64,000 bases of DNA from Alkalihalobacillus sp047302405 (GCF_047302405.1 NZ_CP154853.1:2046001-2110000); one strand, 5' to 3'. Positions 17,460 through 27,334 are shown, numbered from the stretch's first letter. Numbers and translations: made by a program. Notes: generated by a model not told the origin, from the letters alone.

Positions 17460-17705
17460 TTACCATTTTCTTGTAGTAGGAAATGGACAACCCTTTTCTT
17501 TTATCATCGCTCGATAAGTTACTAGCTCACCTGAAAATCGACATGTCTTATTGTTTAATAGGGCTGAACATTCCATACAAATAGCGACTCTCTTTTCATA
17601 AAGTTCATCAGAGACGACTCTATCATGTTCTATATAAAAATCGATATCTATTTGTACTTCAGGTACTTGACAACTTTTACAATATCTTTGCTTCATTTCA
17701 GCCAA
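17460..17705 (-). CDS. DUF6171-like cysteine-rich small protein
   Basis: The 81 residues carry cysteine pairs: YCKSC near the N-terminus, ICMEC in the middle, then TCRFSG and a final GCPFP. The spacing suggests one zinc site and resembles the DUF6171 family of small Firmicute proteins. One expected cysteine position reads FSG in place of a CGC-like element. The frame opens with TTG at 17705 and has an ATG at 17696; neither has a clear ribosome site. It overlaps the abfA stop, so translation is probably coupled. The function is unknown. Confidence 0.65.
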   Translation of the reverse strand: MAEMKQRYCKSCQVPEVQIDIDFYIEHDRVVSDELYEKRVAICMECSALLNNKTCRFSGELVTYRAMIKEKGCPFPTTRKW

Positions 17706-19185
17706 TCGTTAACACAGCGACAGACATCGCTGGTAGCTTGACCTCCAATTGACCAGCATCGAAAGAATAACCACTAAAAGCTGTCGGCTTTACCTTTTCC
17801 GGATTCTCGAACGTATTATGGGCATTTGTTTCATTAGCCGTTAAAATTCTTCCAGAAATGTGGTCTACTTGTTCCATTAGACCACGAAGTTCTATTGTTA
17901 GCATAGATTCGTCTTTATGATGGAGATTACATAAACTAATATTCACTTTTCCATCCTTATCCTTTGAAGCGGATACGCTTACATTAGGAAGCTGCTCTCC
18001 GTTCCAATCATAAATATGACTAAATTCTTCAACATCTAATTTCTTCGCATCTTGATGAACTTTAAACATTTCAAAAACATGATAGGTCGGTGTTAAGATC
18101 ATTTTTTCGCCTTCTGTTAAAATCATTGCTTGAAGAACATTGACAGTTTGAGCTATATTCGCCATTTGGACACGTTCATTATGCTTGTGAAAGATATGAA
18201 AATGCAGTCCAGCTACAAGTGCATCCCGAATCGTATTTTGCTGGTATAGAAACCCAGGATTTGTTCCAGGTTCAACATCAAACCAAGTCCCCCATTCATC
18301 AATGATCATTCCAACCCTTTTTTCTGGATCGTATTTATCCATAATAGTGGAATGTTTTGTAATGAGCTCATCAATATGCAAAGCTTTTTGCATCGTTATA
18401 AACCATTCATTTTCACTCGGATCTAAGGCAGCACCTTTCCCCTTCCAGAAATCACCTGGAATCGTGTAATAATGCAAACTTAATCCATCCATCAAGTGGC
18501 CAGCCTCTCGCATAAGTACTTCGGTCCAGTTGTAATCATCTACATTCGCTCCGCCAGCAATTTTATATAATTTATTGTCGCCGTAATTTCGAACATAGGT
18601 TTGATATTGTCGGTATAAATCCGCATAGTATTGAGGCCTCATATTCCCGCCGCAGCCCCAATTTTCATTCCCTACCCCAAAATAGGTAAGCGGCCAAGGC
18701 TTTTGACGACCATTCTCCTGTCTCCAATTAGCCATCGGTGATTCCCCATCAAATGTCATATATTCAACCCATTCAGACATTTCCTGCACCGTTCCACTGC
18801 CAACATTCCCACAAATATAAGGATCCGCTTCGAGCAATTCACATAGCCTCATAAACTCATGAGTTCCAAAGTGATTATTTTCTACTACACCGCCCCAATG
18901 CGTATTTACCATTCTCTTCCGTTCTTCCCTTGGACCTATTCCATCCTTCCAATGATACTCGTCTGCAAAACAACCACCAGGCCAACGAAGTACCGGGATG
19001 TTTAAGTTTTTTAATGCTGCAACAACATCATTACGAATTCCATTTGTATGGTCAATTGTTGAATCTTCCCCTACCCAAAATCCTTCATAAATACAACGAC
19101 CTAAATGTTCTGCAAAATGTCCATAAATATTTTTATTTATCTTCCCTTTTTCGATATCTGCATTTATTACAACTCGATTGCTCAT
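17698..19185 (-). CDS. abfA: alpha-L-arabinofuranosidase, GH51 (copy 1)
   Basis: A cytosolic retaining glycosidase that frees L-arabinose from arabino-oligosaccharides. The general acid/base Glu174 is in GVGNENWG and the nucleophile Glu297 in IIDEWGTW. The N-terminus ADIEKGKINKNIYGHFAEHLGRCIYEG and RWPGGCFADEYHWKDGIGPREER are standard GH51 blocks. The 495 residues lack a signal peptide. Its divergence from the second GH51 copy suggests the two have different substrate preferences. The gene has its own AraR-box promoter downstream of araR. Confidence 0.95.
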   Translation of the reverse strand: MSNRVVINADIEKGKINKNIYGHFAEHLGRCIYEGFWVGEDSTIDHTNGIRNDVVAALKNLNIPVLRWPGGCFADEYHWKDGIGPREERKRMVNTHWGGVVENNHFGTHEFMRLCELLEADPYICGNVGSGTVQEMSEWVEYMTFDGESPMANWRQENGRQKPWPLTYFGVGNENWGCGGNMRPQYYADLYRQYQTYVRNYGDNKLYKIAGGANVDDYNWTEVLMREAGHLMDGLSLHYYTIPGDFWKGKGAALDPSENEWFITMQKALHIDELITKHSTIMDKYDPEKRVGMIIDEWGTWFDVEPGTNPGFLYQQNTIRDALVAGLHFHIFHKHNERVQMANIAQTVNVLQAMILTEGEKMILTPTYHVFEMFKVHQDAKKLDVEEFSHIYDWNGEQLPNVSVSASKDKDGKVNISLCNLHHKDESMLTIELRGLMEQVDHISGRILTANETNAHNTFENPEKVKPTAFSGYSFDAGQLEVKLPAMSVAVLTIG

Positions 19186-19375
19186 TTATTCCGCCTCCCA
19201 TGGCATCAATTAACATCAAATTCAACAATTGCTCTTTTGCTAATAACGACCTTCTAAAATCCACAAATCGGATTTTTAAAATTGAAATTACATATTTTCT
19301 CCCCTTTTCTCTCAAACGATTTACTAACATGCTAATTGTACGCTTCATTCGCACAATTACAAAATGAAAAACATA

Positions 19376-19422
19376 ACTTGTACGTACATATATAGTTTAA
19401 AACGAAAATGATTTTATTTCAA
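19376..19422 (-). promoter_or_regulatory. abfA promoter with AraR operator
   Basis: On the minus strand TTGAAA (19417-19422) and TAAACT (19394-19399) are spaced 17 bases apart. Directly downstream lies ACTTGTACGTACATAT (19376-19391), close to the AraR consensus ATTTGTACGTACAAAT. A second, weaker half-site with ATTGTACG lies near 19332-19347. Confidence 0.75.
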
Positions 19423-19441
19423 GAAATATCTAAAAAATCAA

Positions 19442-19482
19442 ACAAAAAAAATCCTTTATTGCATTCCCGCTGCATAAAGGAC
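19442..19482 (-). terminator. araR terminator
   Basis: TCCTTTAT and ATAAAGGA form a stem extended by TGC/GCA. It is followed by a run of T on the minus strand. Confidence 0.85.
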
Positions 19483-19504
19483 ATTCTGTTGTTGAATCGT
19501 TTAT

Positions 19505-20608
19505 TTAATTTTCTGTCGAGATATCCTTTGTTGAGTTACGAATGATTAACTCAGGCTGATATATGTAGGACTCTACCTTTTTTTCTTTTTTATGATTTTC
19601 AACTAAACCAATAATCATTTTTGCGGCCCTCTCACCCATTTCCGTTTTAGGATGAGCAACTGTTGTTAATTTCACCTCTGATGCTGTAGCGAGAAAAGAA
19701 TCATCAAAACCAATCATCGAAATGTCCTCAGGTACTTGTAGTTTCTTCTCCCTCAGCACATCTAGCAACTGTAAAGCTAGCTCATCATTATAACAAACAA
19801 TGGCAGTGGGCATCTCATTATGGTTATTTAATAACTTAGTTAATTCTTCCGTTGGTTTCGTTTTCTTTTGCTCAGAATTATAATTGATTAAATGATTCGG
19901 GTTTATCGGAACTTGGTTCTGACGATGTGCCTTTATATACCCCTTCATCCGTTTAACTCCTTGAATATCATCGTTTTTAAAAAAGCCAACAATATTCCGG
20001 TGTCCTTTTTGGATCAAATGCTCCGTCTGAACAAAACCACCCTTTTCATCATCTAAAATTAAACACACAGGCTCTAATTCATCATAAAAAGCATTTATCA
20101 TCATATAAGGAATTTTCATTCGCTCAAAATTAAAATAATAGTTTATATTCGGATTCGAAAAGGCACTTTTAGTTGGCTCAACAATGACGCCATCAATATT
20201 TTGTGTGATTAAATTTTCTAAAATTCTCTTTTCATTCTCAATATCATTATTTGTACTGTATAAACTAACTTGATAGCCATGTTGACTCAAGTACGATTCA
20301 GCCCCTCGAATAATCGAAGGAAAAATATAATCAGAAATATAGGTCGTCATAATGGCTATATTTTTTTTGACCGATGGGTTTCTGTTTTGGTTCTCCGTTC
20401 TATCCGCACAGAAAGTACCTGCTCCTTGTTCACGGTAGAGCCAGCCTTCACTCACTAATTCCCCAATCGCGATTCGAATCGTATGACGACTCACTGAAAA
20501 TTCCTTCATTAATTCATTTTCCGAACTAATCCGTTGGTTCGGCACATAAGTCCCATCTAAAATTCTTGATTTTATCACTTGTTTTACCTTACTATACTTT
20601 GTTTGCAT
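19505..20608 (-). CDS. araR: AraR, L-arabinose-responsive repressor
   Basis: AraR joins an N-terminal GntR-type winged helix (residues 1-70, with ISSENELMKEFSVSRHTIRIAI) to a LacI/GalR-like effector domain (about 80-360). The latter ends in ISMIGFDDSFLATASEVKLTTVAHPKTEMGE. L-arabinose releases it from its operators. The 367-residue length matches B. subtilis AraR. AraR-type operators at the araN, araM, araD and abfA promoters in this window are its likely targets. It is monocistronic with its own terminator. Confidence 0.95.
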   Translation of the reverse strand: MQTKYSKVKQVIKSRILDGTYVPNQRISSENELMKEFSVSRHTIRIAIGELVSEGWLYREQGAGTFCADRTENQNRNPSVKKNIAIMTTYISDYIFPSIIRGAESYLSQHGYQVSLYSTNNDIENEKRILENLITQNIDGVIVEPTKSAFSNPNINYYFNFERMKIPYMMINAFYDELEPVCLILDDEKGGFVQTEHLIQKGHRNIVGFFKNDDIQGVKRMKGYIKAHRQNQVPINPNHLINYNSEQKKTKPTEELTKLLNNHNEMPTAIVCYNDELALQLLDVLREKKLQVPEDISMIGFDDSFLATASEVKLTTVAHPKTEMGERAAKMIIGLVENHKKEKKVESYIYQPELIIRNSTKDISTEN

Positions 20609-20902
20609 AACAATACCTCAATTCAATGCTTGTATGGACAAATTTAAGAAAAGCTCCCAGCCACTATCTCTTTTCTAAGTCATTTTAAGTTTCACAATCG
20701 TCTTCACGTATAATACGTATATGTATTCCTTTTATTGTACTATAACTCACGCTCAAATAGAAAGAAGCTTCTTCTTCTTAAAGCTATTATAAAGCGAAGA
20801 ATTAAGGTTTTTTAATCACTATATGATTACTAATAATTATAAACTAACTTTTCACAAAAAATAACTTTCAATCAAACATTAGCATTGAAGTATCTGAAAT
20901 AG

Positions 20903-20942
20903 AAAAAGTGACTAAACCACCCAGAGCTCTTTAGTCACTTCT
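20903..20942 (-). terminator. terminator of the araNPQ-glycosidase operon
   Basis: AAGTGACTAAA and TTTAGTCACTT form an 11-base stem, with a T-run on the minus strand. Confidence 0.9.
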
Positions 20943-20961
20943 TAAAACTTACTTTTCAATC

Positions 20962-22485
20962 TTAAAACTTCTTTTGTATCTTCAACCTTATCACATTCCA
21001 AGAGGCCTTGGTTAACTTCGCTTCTACTACACCGTTCTGATTTAAAGAAGAAATTCCTTGATTATGAGGAAACACATTCTGATGTTCTAAAGAATTTGTC
21101 GCTTTCAGATCCTTATTTTCCAAAACGATATGCTCGATGATTTCATAACCTTCAAAGCTACGTACATCAGCATGTAATTCAATCGCTTGCTCTAAATGAC
21201 GATTAATAGCAAAAATAGTTACCTCCTGCTCTTCCTCATTAAAAACAGCTACTGAATCTAGATAGGGGACGTCTGTAAATTCTTTACTATCGTATTTAGG
21301 CGAAGAAACAATTGGCTGCAATGCAAATCCTCGTCCGTACTTAGAAACATGAGCTAACGGATAATAGATCGTTTGTCTCCAAGCCCCTCCCCCATCCGTT
21401 GTCATAATAGGAGCAATGACATTTACTAGCTGGGCCATACAAGCTATTTTCACTCGATCTGAATTTTTTAAGAAAGTCATTAGCATAGACCCAATCAACA
21501 ATGAATCTTCAAAGTTATAAATATCCTCTAATTGAGGTGGTGCGATACTCCAAGGCTTTATCTCTTGATCCTGTTGATTGGAATGATACCAAACATTCCA
21601 TTCATCAAAGCTTAAATTGATCGTTTTTTTGCTACGTTTTTTTGCTTTAATATAATCGCATGTTGAAATAATCGTTTTAATAAAATATTCCATATCCATC
21701 GATTTAGCTAAATAATTGGAAGTATCATTTTGCCGATTTCCATAGTACTGATGGAGGGAAATATAGTCGATTGCTTCATAAGTATGTTCTAGTGTTGTCG
21801 CCTCATATTGAGGAAAGGTTGGCATCCCCGTATTGGAGCTTCCGCAAGCCACAAGCTCAATAGAAGGGTCAACAAGCCTCATGACTTTAGCTGTTTCCAA
21901 TGCTAGTCTTCCATATTCTTCAGCTGTTTTATGACCAATCTGCCATGGTCCATCCATTTCATTTCCTAAACACCATGTTTTTATCTTATGAGGTTTTTCA
22001 TAGCCATGTTTTTTTCTCAAATCACTAAAGTATGTTCCTCCCGGGTGATTACAATACTCAATTAAATTCCTCGCTGCATCAATCCCACGCGTCCCTAAGT
22101 TAACGGCCATCATTACCTCTGAATTCACCTGCTTAGCCCAATCAACAAACTCATTTGTACCGATTTCATTTGTTTCAATTGTTCTCCAAGCAAGCTCTAA
22201 ACGCCTCGGTCGCTCTTGTCTAGGACCAACTCCATCCTCCCAATTATAGCCCGAAACCATATTTCCACCTGGATATCGAATGATTGGAATGTTGAGTTCT
22301 TTCACTAAATGGATGACATCTGCTCTGAATCCGTTTTGATCAGCATCCGGATGCTCTGGATCATAAATTCCTCCATATACAGCTCTTCCTAAATGTTCAA
22401 TAAACGACCCATAAATTCTTTCATCGATTTCGGAGATGCGAAAGTCTTTATCAACGACCATCTTCGCTTTTAATAAAGTCATCAT
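20962..22485 (-). CDS. alpha-L-arabinofuranosidase, GH51 (copy 2)
   Basis: Closely resembles, from memory, the intracellular Geobacillus AbfA: KDFRISEIDERIYGSFIEHL, TWCLGNEMDGPWQIGHKTA with the acid/base Glu, and NLSFDEWNVWYHS with the nucleophile. The active length is 507 residues from the ATG at 22485; an ATG two codons upstream abuts GGAGG and is less likely. There is no signal peptide, so it acts on imported oligosaccharides. It is the last gene of the araN operon, 35 bases after the GH43 gene. The window thus has two paralogous GH51 enzymes under one regulator. Confidence 0.96.
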   Translation of the reverse strand: MMTLLKAKMVVDKDFRISEIDERIYGSFIEHLGRAVYGGIYDPEHPDADQNGFRADVIHLVKELNIPIIRYPGGNMVSGYNWEDGVGPRQERPRRLELAWRTIETNEIGTNEFVDWAKQVNSEVMMAVNLGTRGIDAARNLIEYCNHPGGTYFSDLRKKHGYEKPHKIKTWCLGNEMDGPWQIGHKTAEEYGRLALETAKVMRLVDPSIELVACGSSNTGMPTFPQYEATTLEHTYEAIDYISLHQYYGNRQNDTSNYLAKSMDMEYFIKTIISTCDYIKAKKRSKKTINLSFDEWNVWYHSNQQDQEIKPWSIAPPQLEDIYNFEDSLLIGSMLMTFLKNSDRVKIACMAQLVNVIAPIMTTDGGGAWRQTIYYPLAHVSKYGRGFALQPIVSSPKYDSKEFTDVPYLDSVAVFNEEEQEVTIFAINRHLEQAIELHADVRSFEGYEIIEHIVLENKDLKATNSLEHQNVFPHNQGISSLNQNGVVEAKLTKASWNVIRLKIQKKF

Positions 22486-22520
22486 GACCATCCTCCTTAT
22501 AATTTTAATTAAAAATTCAC

Positions 22521-23483
22521 TTATTTATTGTCAGGTAATGGTTCCCCAAAAAACGGACGACCTTCCTTGTCCCAAGAAAAGACTTGTGCCCGTGTATGTC
22601 TATTCGGATCATACAATGGGTCTCCTACTATTTTTTTATAGTTACGTGCATGATAAATAAGTACATCCTCTTCTCCATTTTCTGAAACAGTGAAGCTATT
22701 ATGACCTGGCCCAAACTGTTGATTTTCTTCATTAGTCGTAAAGATAGGCTCCGAGTGCTTCACCCAAGAACTCGCGTCTAGTAAGGAACTATTTGCATCC
22801 GCAGTTAATAAACCCATACAATAATGATGATTGGTTGCACTTGCTGAAAAAGTGATAAAGATTTTTCCATTTCGTTTAATGACTGCAGGCCCTTCGTTCA
22901 CATAAAACCCTATTTTTTCCCACTCATATTCCGGTGTGGCAATCATCACTTGTTCACCCTTTAAAGTCCAAGGATTTTCTAGCTCTGAAATGTACAAGTT
23001 AGAATTGCCTTCTATGCTCGGATCCTTTTGAGGCCAAACTAAATAATGAATGCCGTTATGCTCAAAATATGTAGCATCAAGAGCAAAGGACTCCCATTTC
23101 GTCTTAATCTGGCCTTTCTCAACCCAACGCCCCTGCATCGGATCCTCTGATTCATTTTCTAAAACAAACATACGGTGATCAAATAAACCATCCTTTGTCT
23201 CCGAGGACTTCGCCGCTGCAAAATAGACATACCATTTTTGATTAATATAGTGGATTTCTGGAGCCCATATATTGGCACTCATCGGTCCATTTTGATACTT
23301 CTCCCAAATAACGAGTGGCTCCGTTTCATTAAGACCTTGGATTGTTTTTGACCTTCTGAGCTCTATTCGATTATATTCAGGTACAGACGCCGTAAAATAA
23401 TAAAAACCATCAAAATGCTTATACACCCAGGGATCAGCTCGTTGTTCAATGATTGGATTTTGATATTGATTGTTTTGTTCCAT
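22521..23483 (-). CDS. intracellular GH43 arabinofuranosidase/arabinosidase
   Basis: A 320-residue five-bladed beta-propeller enzyme. The GH43 triad is visible: base Asp17 in QRADPW, Asp136 in FALDAT and acid Glu197 in YVNEGPA. The ATG at 23483 follows GAGGTTAATAAT. The upstream 46 codons of open frame overlap the neighbour and have no support. Without a signal peptide it works in the cytosol, probably removing arabinose from 1,5-linked or decorated oligosaccharides. The GH43 subfamily is uncertain. Confidence 0.9.
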   Translation of the reverse strand: MEQNNQYQNPIIEQRADPWVYKHFDGFYYFTASVPEYNRIELRRSKTIQGLNETEPLVIWEKYQNGPMSANIWAPEIHYINQKWYVYFAAAKSSETKDGLFDHRMFVLENESEDPMQGRWVEKGQIKTKWESFALDATYFEHNGIHYLVWPQKDPSIEGNSNLYISELENPWTLKGEQVMIATPEYEWEKIGFYVNEGPAVIKRNGKIFITFSASATNHHYCMGLLTADANSSLLDASSWVKHSEPIFTTNEENQQFGPGHNSFTVSENGEEDVLIYHARNYKKIVGDPLYDPNRHTRAQVFSWDKEGRPFFGEPLPDNK

Positions 23484-23535
23484 ATTATTAACCTCATTTC
23501 CGTTCATGTATTTTAAAATGGGTAAGACTATCAAT

Positions 23536-23985
23536 CTAGTTAGCCAAATTTCCAGACGTACTTGCTGTTTTTTCGTTTTTAATAAGCCGAATTGCTCTAT
23601 TTTTAGCCAAATAGATAACAAAAGCGATTAAAAATAAAATAAAGCCAATGATGTCCATAGAGAGTAATTGAATGAGACCCCATATCGCGATCCAGATTAA
23701 AACCCCATACTGAATCTCATTATCTTTTAATTTCACAGCAATCAAAAAATTAATGATCGCCCCTACAAGCATAAAAATGCCAAACATTAAAATCACCTGG
23801 AGCACATTATTAACCATTTGAGAGCCAGCTATCATCGTATTCCAGTCTTGATTTTCTAATCGCTTAGCTCCCTCTTGATCAAACCAGCTATAGTAACTAA
23901 AAATCGTTAATAGTGACGTAATTAAGTTCCACGTAGAACCAATGATTAATAATTTTCGTTCCAACCCTCTTTTGATTGTCACCAT
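23536..23985 (-). CDS. four-helix membrane protein inside the ara transport operon
   Basis: 149 residues with a long N-terminal segment, then helices near 10-30, 57-85, 92-105 and 108-128. The layout resembles the DUF4064-type small membrane proteins. It lies between araQ and the GH43 gene with short gaps, so it belongs to the operon. B. subtilis has no such gene in its ara operon as far as I recall. It could assist the transporter or be an unrelated passenger. Confidence 0.6.
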   Translation of the reverse strand: MVTIKRGLERKLLIIGSTWNLITSLLTIFSYYSWFDQEGAKRLENQDWNTMIAGSQMVNNVLQVILMFGIFMLVGAIINFLIAVKLKDNEIQYGVLIWIAIWGLIQLLSMDIIGFILFLIAFVIYLAKNRAIRLIKNEKTASTSGNLAN

Positions 23986-24035
23986 CTAAAACCATTCCCT
24001 ATTAAGTCTTTTTTTGATCCAACCTTTTTAAAATC

Positions 24036-24950
24036 TCACCCTTTAATCCCTGCATTTAATTTGATCGCTTGAACAAAATATTTTTGGGCAAAGAAGAATA
24101 GTAGCAACGTAGGAATAATCGCTAATATTGCTGAACCCATCAATTGACCAATCATTCGATAATTCCCATATACATCCTGTAACAATAGCAACCCAGCGGT
24201 AACTGGCATTTTTTGAACATCCGTATAAACGATAACCGGCCAGAGGAAGTCATTCCAAGAACCAACAAAAGAAAACAAACCACAAACAATTAACACTGGT
24301 TTTATTAATGGTAAGACAATTCTAAAGAAAATGACAAAATCGCTCGCACCATCCACCTTAGCCGATTCATCCAACTCCTTTGGGATTCCTTTCATAAATT
24401 GTCTCACAAGAAAGATATTTCCCATTCCGGCTAACCCAGGTACGATCATAGCCCAAGGCGTGTTCACCCAGCCCAATGTATCAATAATTTTATAAGAAGG
24501 AATTAAATTGACAACATTCGGGAAAAACGAAATAGCTAATAATGTAAAAAACAGAACATCTCTGCCTTTAAATTTCATACGTGTGTATCCATATCCTGTT
24601 ATAGAAATCACAACAATAACTAAAAGTGTATGTGTCGTAGCAATAAAAATAGAGTTCCATATCCATTGTAATATCGGAGCACTCGATGTGTTTTCTAATA
24701 TAGCCATATAATTATCGACGATCCAGTTCACAGGTAAAAGTCGAAAGCCTTCATTTACAACCTCTGTCTGCGAACGAAATGATGTTGTAATTCCAAATAA
24801 GACAGGAATCATCCAGATCGCACTTACTACAATCAGAAAGATATAGGCTAAGTATTTCGAAATTTTAATACGTCCACTACCTCTTTCCTTAACAGGCTTA
24901 GTCGACTTTGTTAATGACGTAGAATCTGAGATTTTTACTCGGTTGTTCAT
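24036..24950 (-). CDS. araQ: ABC sugar permease, AraQ-like
   Basis: A carbohydrate (MalG-type) permease with about six helices. The EAA motif is EPx-type: KGIPKELDESAKVDGASDFVIFFRIVLPLIKP, which docks the ATPase. The ATG at 24950 follows GAGGAGGG; the open frame to 24986 overlaps araP. No ATPase gene is in the operon, so a shared MsmX-type ATPase elsewhere probably powers it, as for B. subtilis AraNPQ. Its substrate is inferred to be arabino-oligosaccharides. Confidence 0.9.
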   Translation of the reverse strand: MNNRVKISDSTSLTKSTKPVKERGSGRIKISKYLAYIFLIVVSAIWMIPVLFGITTSFRSQTEVVNEGFRLLPVNWIVDNYMAILENTSSAPILQWIWNSIFIATTHTLLVIVVISITGYGYTRMKFKGRDVLFFTLLAISFFPNVVNLIPSYKIIDTLGWVNTPWAMIVPGLAGMGNIFLVRQFMKGIPKELDESAKVDGASDFVIFFRIVLPLIKPVLIVCGLFSFVGSWNDFLWPVIVYTDVQKMPVTAGLLLLQDVYGNYRMIGQLMGSAILAIIPTLLLFFFAQKYFVQAIKLNAGIKG

Positions 24951-24975
24951 TTCCACCCTCCTCTTTCTTTTTCCG

Positions 24976-25854
24976 TTACACAGCATTACGGTTCATTAAG
25001 TAATATTGAATCGCTGATATCACTAAAATGACTAAACCTAGTAAAACCGCCATCGCCGAGGCGACACCCGCTATCGACTCTCCATGACTAAAAGCTAAAT
25101 CACGAATATACATCATTAATACGGTCGTACTTTGTCTCGGTCCTCCGTCTGTCATCATCAAAGGCTGAGCAAAGACGTTAAACGCCCCAGCCGTTGTCAT
25201 CACTAACGTAAAAATTAAAGGAAACCGTATTGACGGTAACGTAATACTAAAAAATTTCCTTACAGGTCCAGCCCCATCAATTTCGGCTGATTCATATAAA
25301 TCCGGTGAAACCCCATTGATAGAAGCCCGATAAATAATCATATTCCCACCAATTCCAGCCCATATCGTAATAGTAAGAATCGTAATCCAGGCATATGGTT
25401 GAGTAGCTGCCCAGACTGGTTCTGAACCAAATACATTGCTGACCACTCCTAGCTGCTTATTAAAAATAAGGGACCAAATAAGGGCTGCAGCCGATATAGA
25501 GATCAGACCTGGAAGATATAAAAGGGTCTGAAATAGATTTTTTAACTTAACATCTTTATGCTCTAATGAAACGGCTATTAATAAAGGAATTATAATCATT
25601 AATGGAACACTAGCTATAACAAAAATAAAAGTATTTTTCATCCCATTGTAAAATTGGTGATAAAAGGTCGAATCTTCATTAAACAAAATTGTTCGATAAT
25701 TATCTAAGCCAACCCAAACGGGATCTCCGACCAGATTCCATCTCGTAAAAGACGCATAAACCCCATATATAGTCGGTAACAAAATAAACACGATAAACAG
25801 GATAATGTGGGGACCAACAAAGAAAACAGGACCTAAGTTTATTTTCTTAAACAA
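24976..25854 (-). CDS. araP: ABC sugar permease, AraP-like
   Basis: A MalF-type permease of 292 residues with about six helices. Its docking loop is GVSPDLYESAEIDGAGPVRKFFSITLPSIRF. The start is a TTG at 25854 behind AAAAGGAG; no ATG gives the N-terminal membrane segment. It pairs with AraQ to form the channel. A stable hairpin separates it from the binding-protein gene, which would favour higher araN expression. Confidence 0.9.
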   Translation of the reverse strand: MFKKINLGPVFFVGPHIILFIVFILLPTIYGVYASFTRWNLVGDPVWVGLDNYRTILFNEDSTFYHQFYNGMKNTFIFVIASVPLMIIIPLLIAVSLEHKDVKLKNLFQTLLYLPGLISISAAALIWSLIFNKQLGVVSNVFGSEPVWAATQPYAWITILTITIWAGIGGNMIIYRASINGVSPDLYESAEIDGAGPVRKFFSITLPSIRFPLIFTLVMTTAGAFNVFAQPLMMTDGGPRQSTTVLMMYIRDLAFSHGESIAGVASAMAVLLGLVILVISAIQYYLMNRNAV

Positions 25855-25881
25855 TACTCTTCAAACTCCTTTTGGTAAGAG

Positions 25882-25909
25882 TAATGTGCCACTTGAACAA
25901 TGGCACATT
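25882..25909 (-). repeat. intercistronic hairpin between araN and araP
   Basis: AATGTGCCA and TGGCACATT form a perfect nine-base stem with a ten-base loop and no T-run. Such hairpins after binding-protein genes commonly stabilise the upstream message. Confidence 0.7.
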
Positions 25910-25922
25910 CCCCTCCTTTTTT

Positions 25923-27191
25923 CTAATTATCGTTTGCTTCTTCATCATTTATTACATTCTCTAAATCTAACGCCCCTTCCGAAACCTTATCTTCTACAAA
26001 TCTTTGCATCTCTTCTAACCCTTGCTCAATATCCAGTTCTCCATGAACCATATCAGCTGAATACGTATCTAAAGCCTCCGCTATATAAGGATAATGTCTG
26101 TACGTATAAATATATAAAGAATCTGTTTGCTCTTCTGTTGAAGTAAAGAATGATTGAAGATAACTGTCGTAGCTCGAATCCTCAATGACGTCAATACTAG
26201 CGACAATTTGACCAGCTTCAGCCCATTCCATTGAATTTTCTCTCAAATATTCTAAAAAGCTCGCAATCCCTTCCTCTTTTTCTTCGGTTCTCTCCTCACT
26301 TGTTAGCATCGCAAATAAATGAGAGGATGCTCTATTATGAAAGATTTCCGGTTCAAAAGCATAAACATTCGTTACACCAAAATCTAAACTTTCAACTTGA
26401 GCATGCCCGATTGAACTCCACGTTCCATCAGTAGAGAATAAAACGTTTCCAGATTGGAACATTAAATAGCCATCTTCTCCATATGGAGTCAATAATCCAG
26501 CATCTTTAATTTCCTTAATCGCTTCGAACGCATGCTTCATTTCCGGTGTATTAACGGCAGGATTTCCATTCTCATCTTGAATATCTCCACCTAAATTTTG
26601 AATCTGAGCTAAAATAACCCAGCTTAACAAAGCATCATTCACAACATAATCGCCTTCATCTAGTTGCCCTTGTAATGACAGGATTTCTTCAAAAGTGACA
26701 ACATTATCTTCTAAAAAATGCTCAACATCATACTTTGCTAACAATTCCTTATTGTAATACATCGCACTTCCATGAATATCTAATGGAATTGTATATTGGG
26801 TTCCATCCACATTTCCTGAAGTCCAAGCTTCTGTTAAATAATTTTCTTCCTTTAATTCTGGTTCAATTGCCATGATCTCGGTCATTGGTTTAAGTAAATT
26901 TTGATCAACAAAATTTGGAACTCGATCTGCATGAATGATCGATAAATCCGGAATACCTCTTCCTGAATTTAAGACTGTATACATTTTTGTGTACATATCT
27001 GAGGTAATAACGTGATTGACCTTATATTCCGGCTCAGTCTCATTATATTCTCTAACAATTTGATCCATATTCGCCCCATCATCCCCGGTTAAAGGAGTCC
27101 AAAACTCGATCGTGAATTCATCATTCCCTCCACACCCAACTAACAGAAACGAGAGTAATAAAAGCATCATTAACCTTTTTAATTTACTCAT
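25923..27191 (-). CDS. araN: arabino-oligosaccharide-binding lipoprotein, AraN-like
   Basis: A secreted solute-binding protein of the MalE type. The lipobox LLVGC puts the lipidated Cys at residue 20. The mature part begins with acidic residues and shows IEFWTPLTGDDGANMDQIVREYN, the usual start of cluster-B binding proteins. The ATG at 27191 follows GAGGGGG; the frame to 27206 overlaps the ribosome site. It heads the araN-araP-araQ-membrane protein-GH43-GH51 operon and lies behind a promoter with two AraR boxes and a cre site. Confidence 0.92.
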   Translation of the reverse strand: MSKLKRLMMLLLLSFLLVGCGGNDEFTIEFWTPLTGDDGANMDQIVREYNETEPEYKVNHVITSDMYTKMYTVLNSGRGIPDLSIIHADRVPNFVDQNLLKPMTEIMAIEPELKEENYLTEAWTSGNVDGTQYTIPLDIHGSAMYYNKELLAKYDVEHFLEDNVVTFEEILSLQGQLDEGDYVVNDALLSWVILAQIQNLGGDIQDENGNPAVNTPEMKHAFEAIKEIKDAGLLTPYGEDGYLMFQSGNVLFSTDGTWSSIGHAQVESLDFGVTNVYAFEPEIFHNRASSHLFAMLTSEERTEEKEEGIASFLEYLRENSMEWAEAGQIVASIDVIEDSSYDSYLQSFFTSTEEQTDSLYIYTYRHYPYIAEALDTYSADMVHGELDIEQGLEEMQRFVEDKVSEGALDLENVINDEEANDN

Positions 27192-27260
27192 CCATATCCC
27201 CCTCAATAAAAAATTAATAGTTTAATAACTTCAATGCAAAGCAGAATTTAAGCACAAATT

Positions 27261-27274
27261 TGATAACGTTTACA
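27261..27274. promoter_or_regulatory. cre site in the araN leader
   Basis: TGATAACGTTTACA fits the CcpA consensus TGWNANCGNTNWCA at every constrained position. It lies between the promoter and the araN start, where CcpA would block elongation when glucose is present. Confidence 0.75.
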
Positions 27275-27334
27275 ATTCTGAAAAAATAAAAAATATTAAT
27301 TCGTTTCCTCCTTTTCCTCGTTTAAAAATCACAC

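Noticed and set aside
20701..20740. Possible AraR autoregulatory site upstream of araR (TACGTATA repeats)
   Set aside because: Matches only the central TACGTA and lacks the TTGTAC/GTACAA arms, unlike the sites at abfA, araN, araD and araM.
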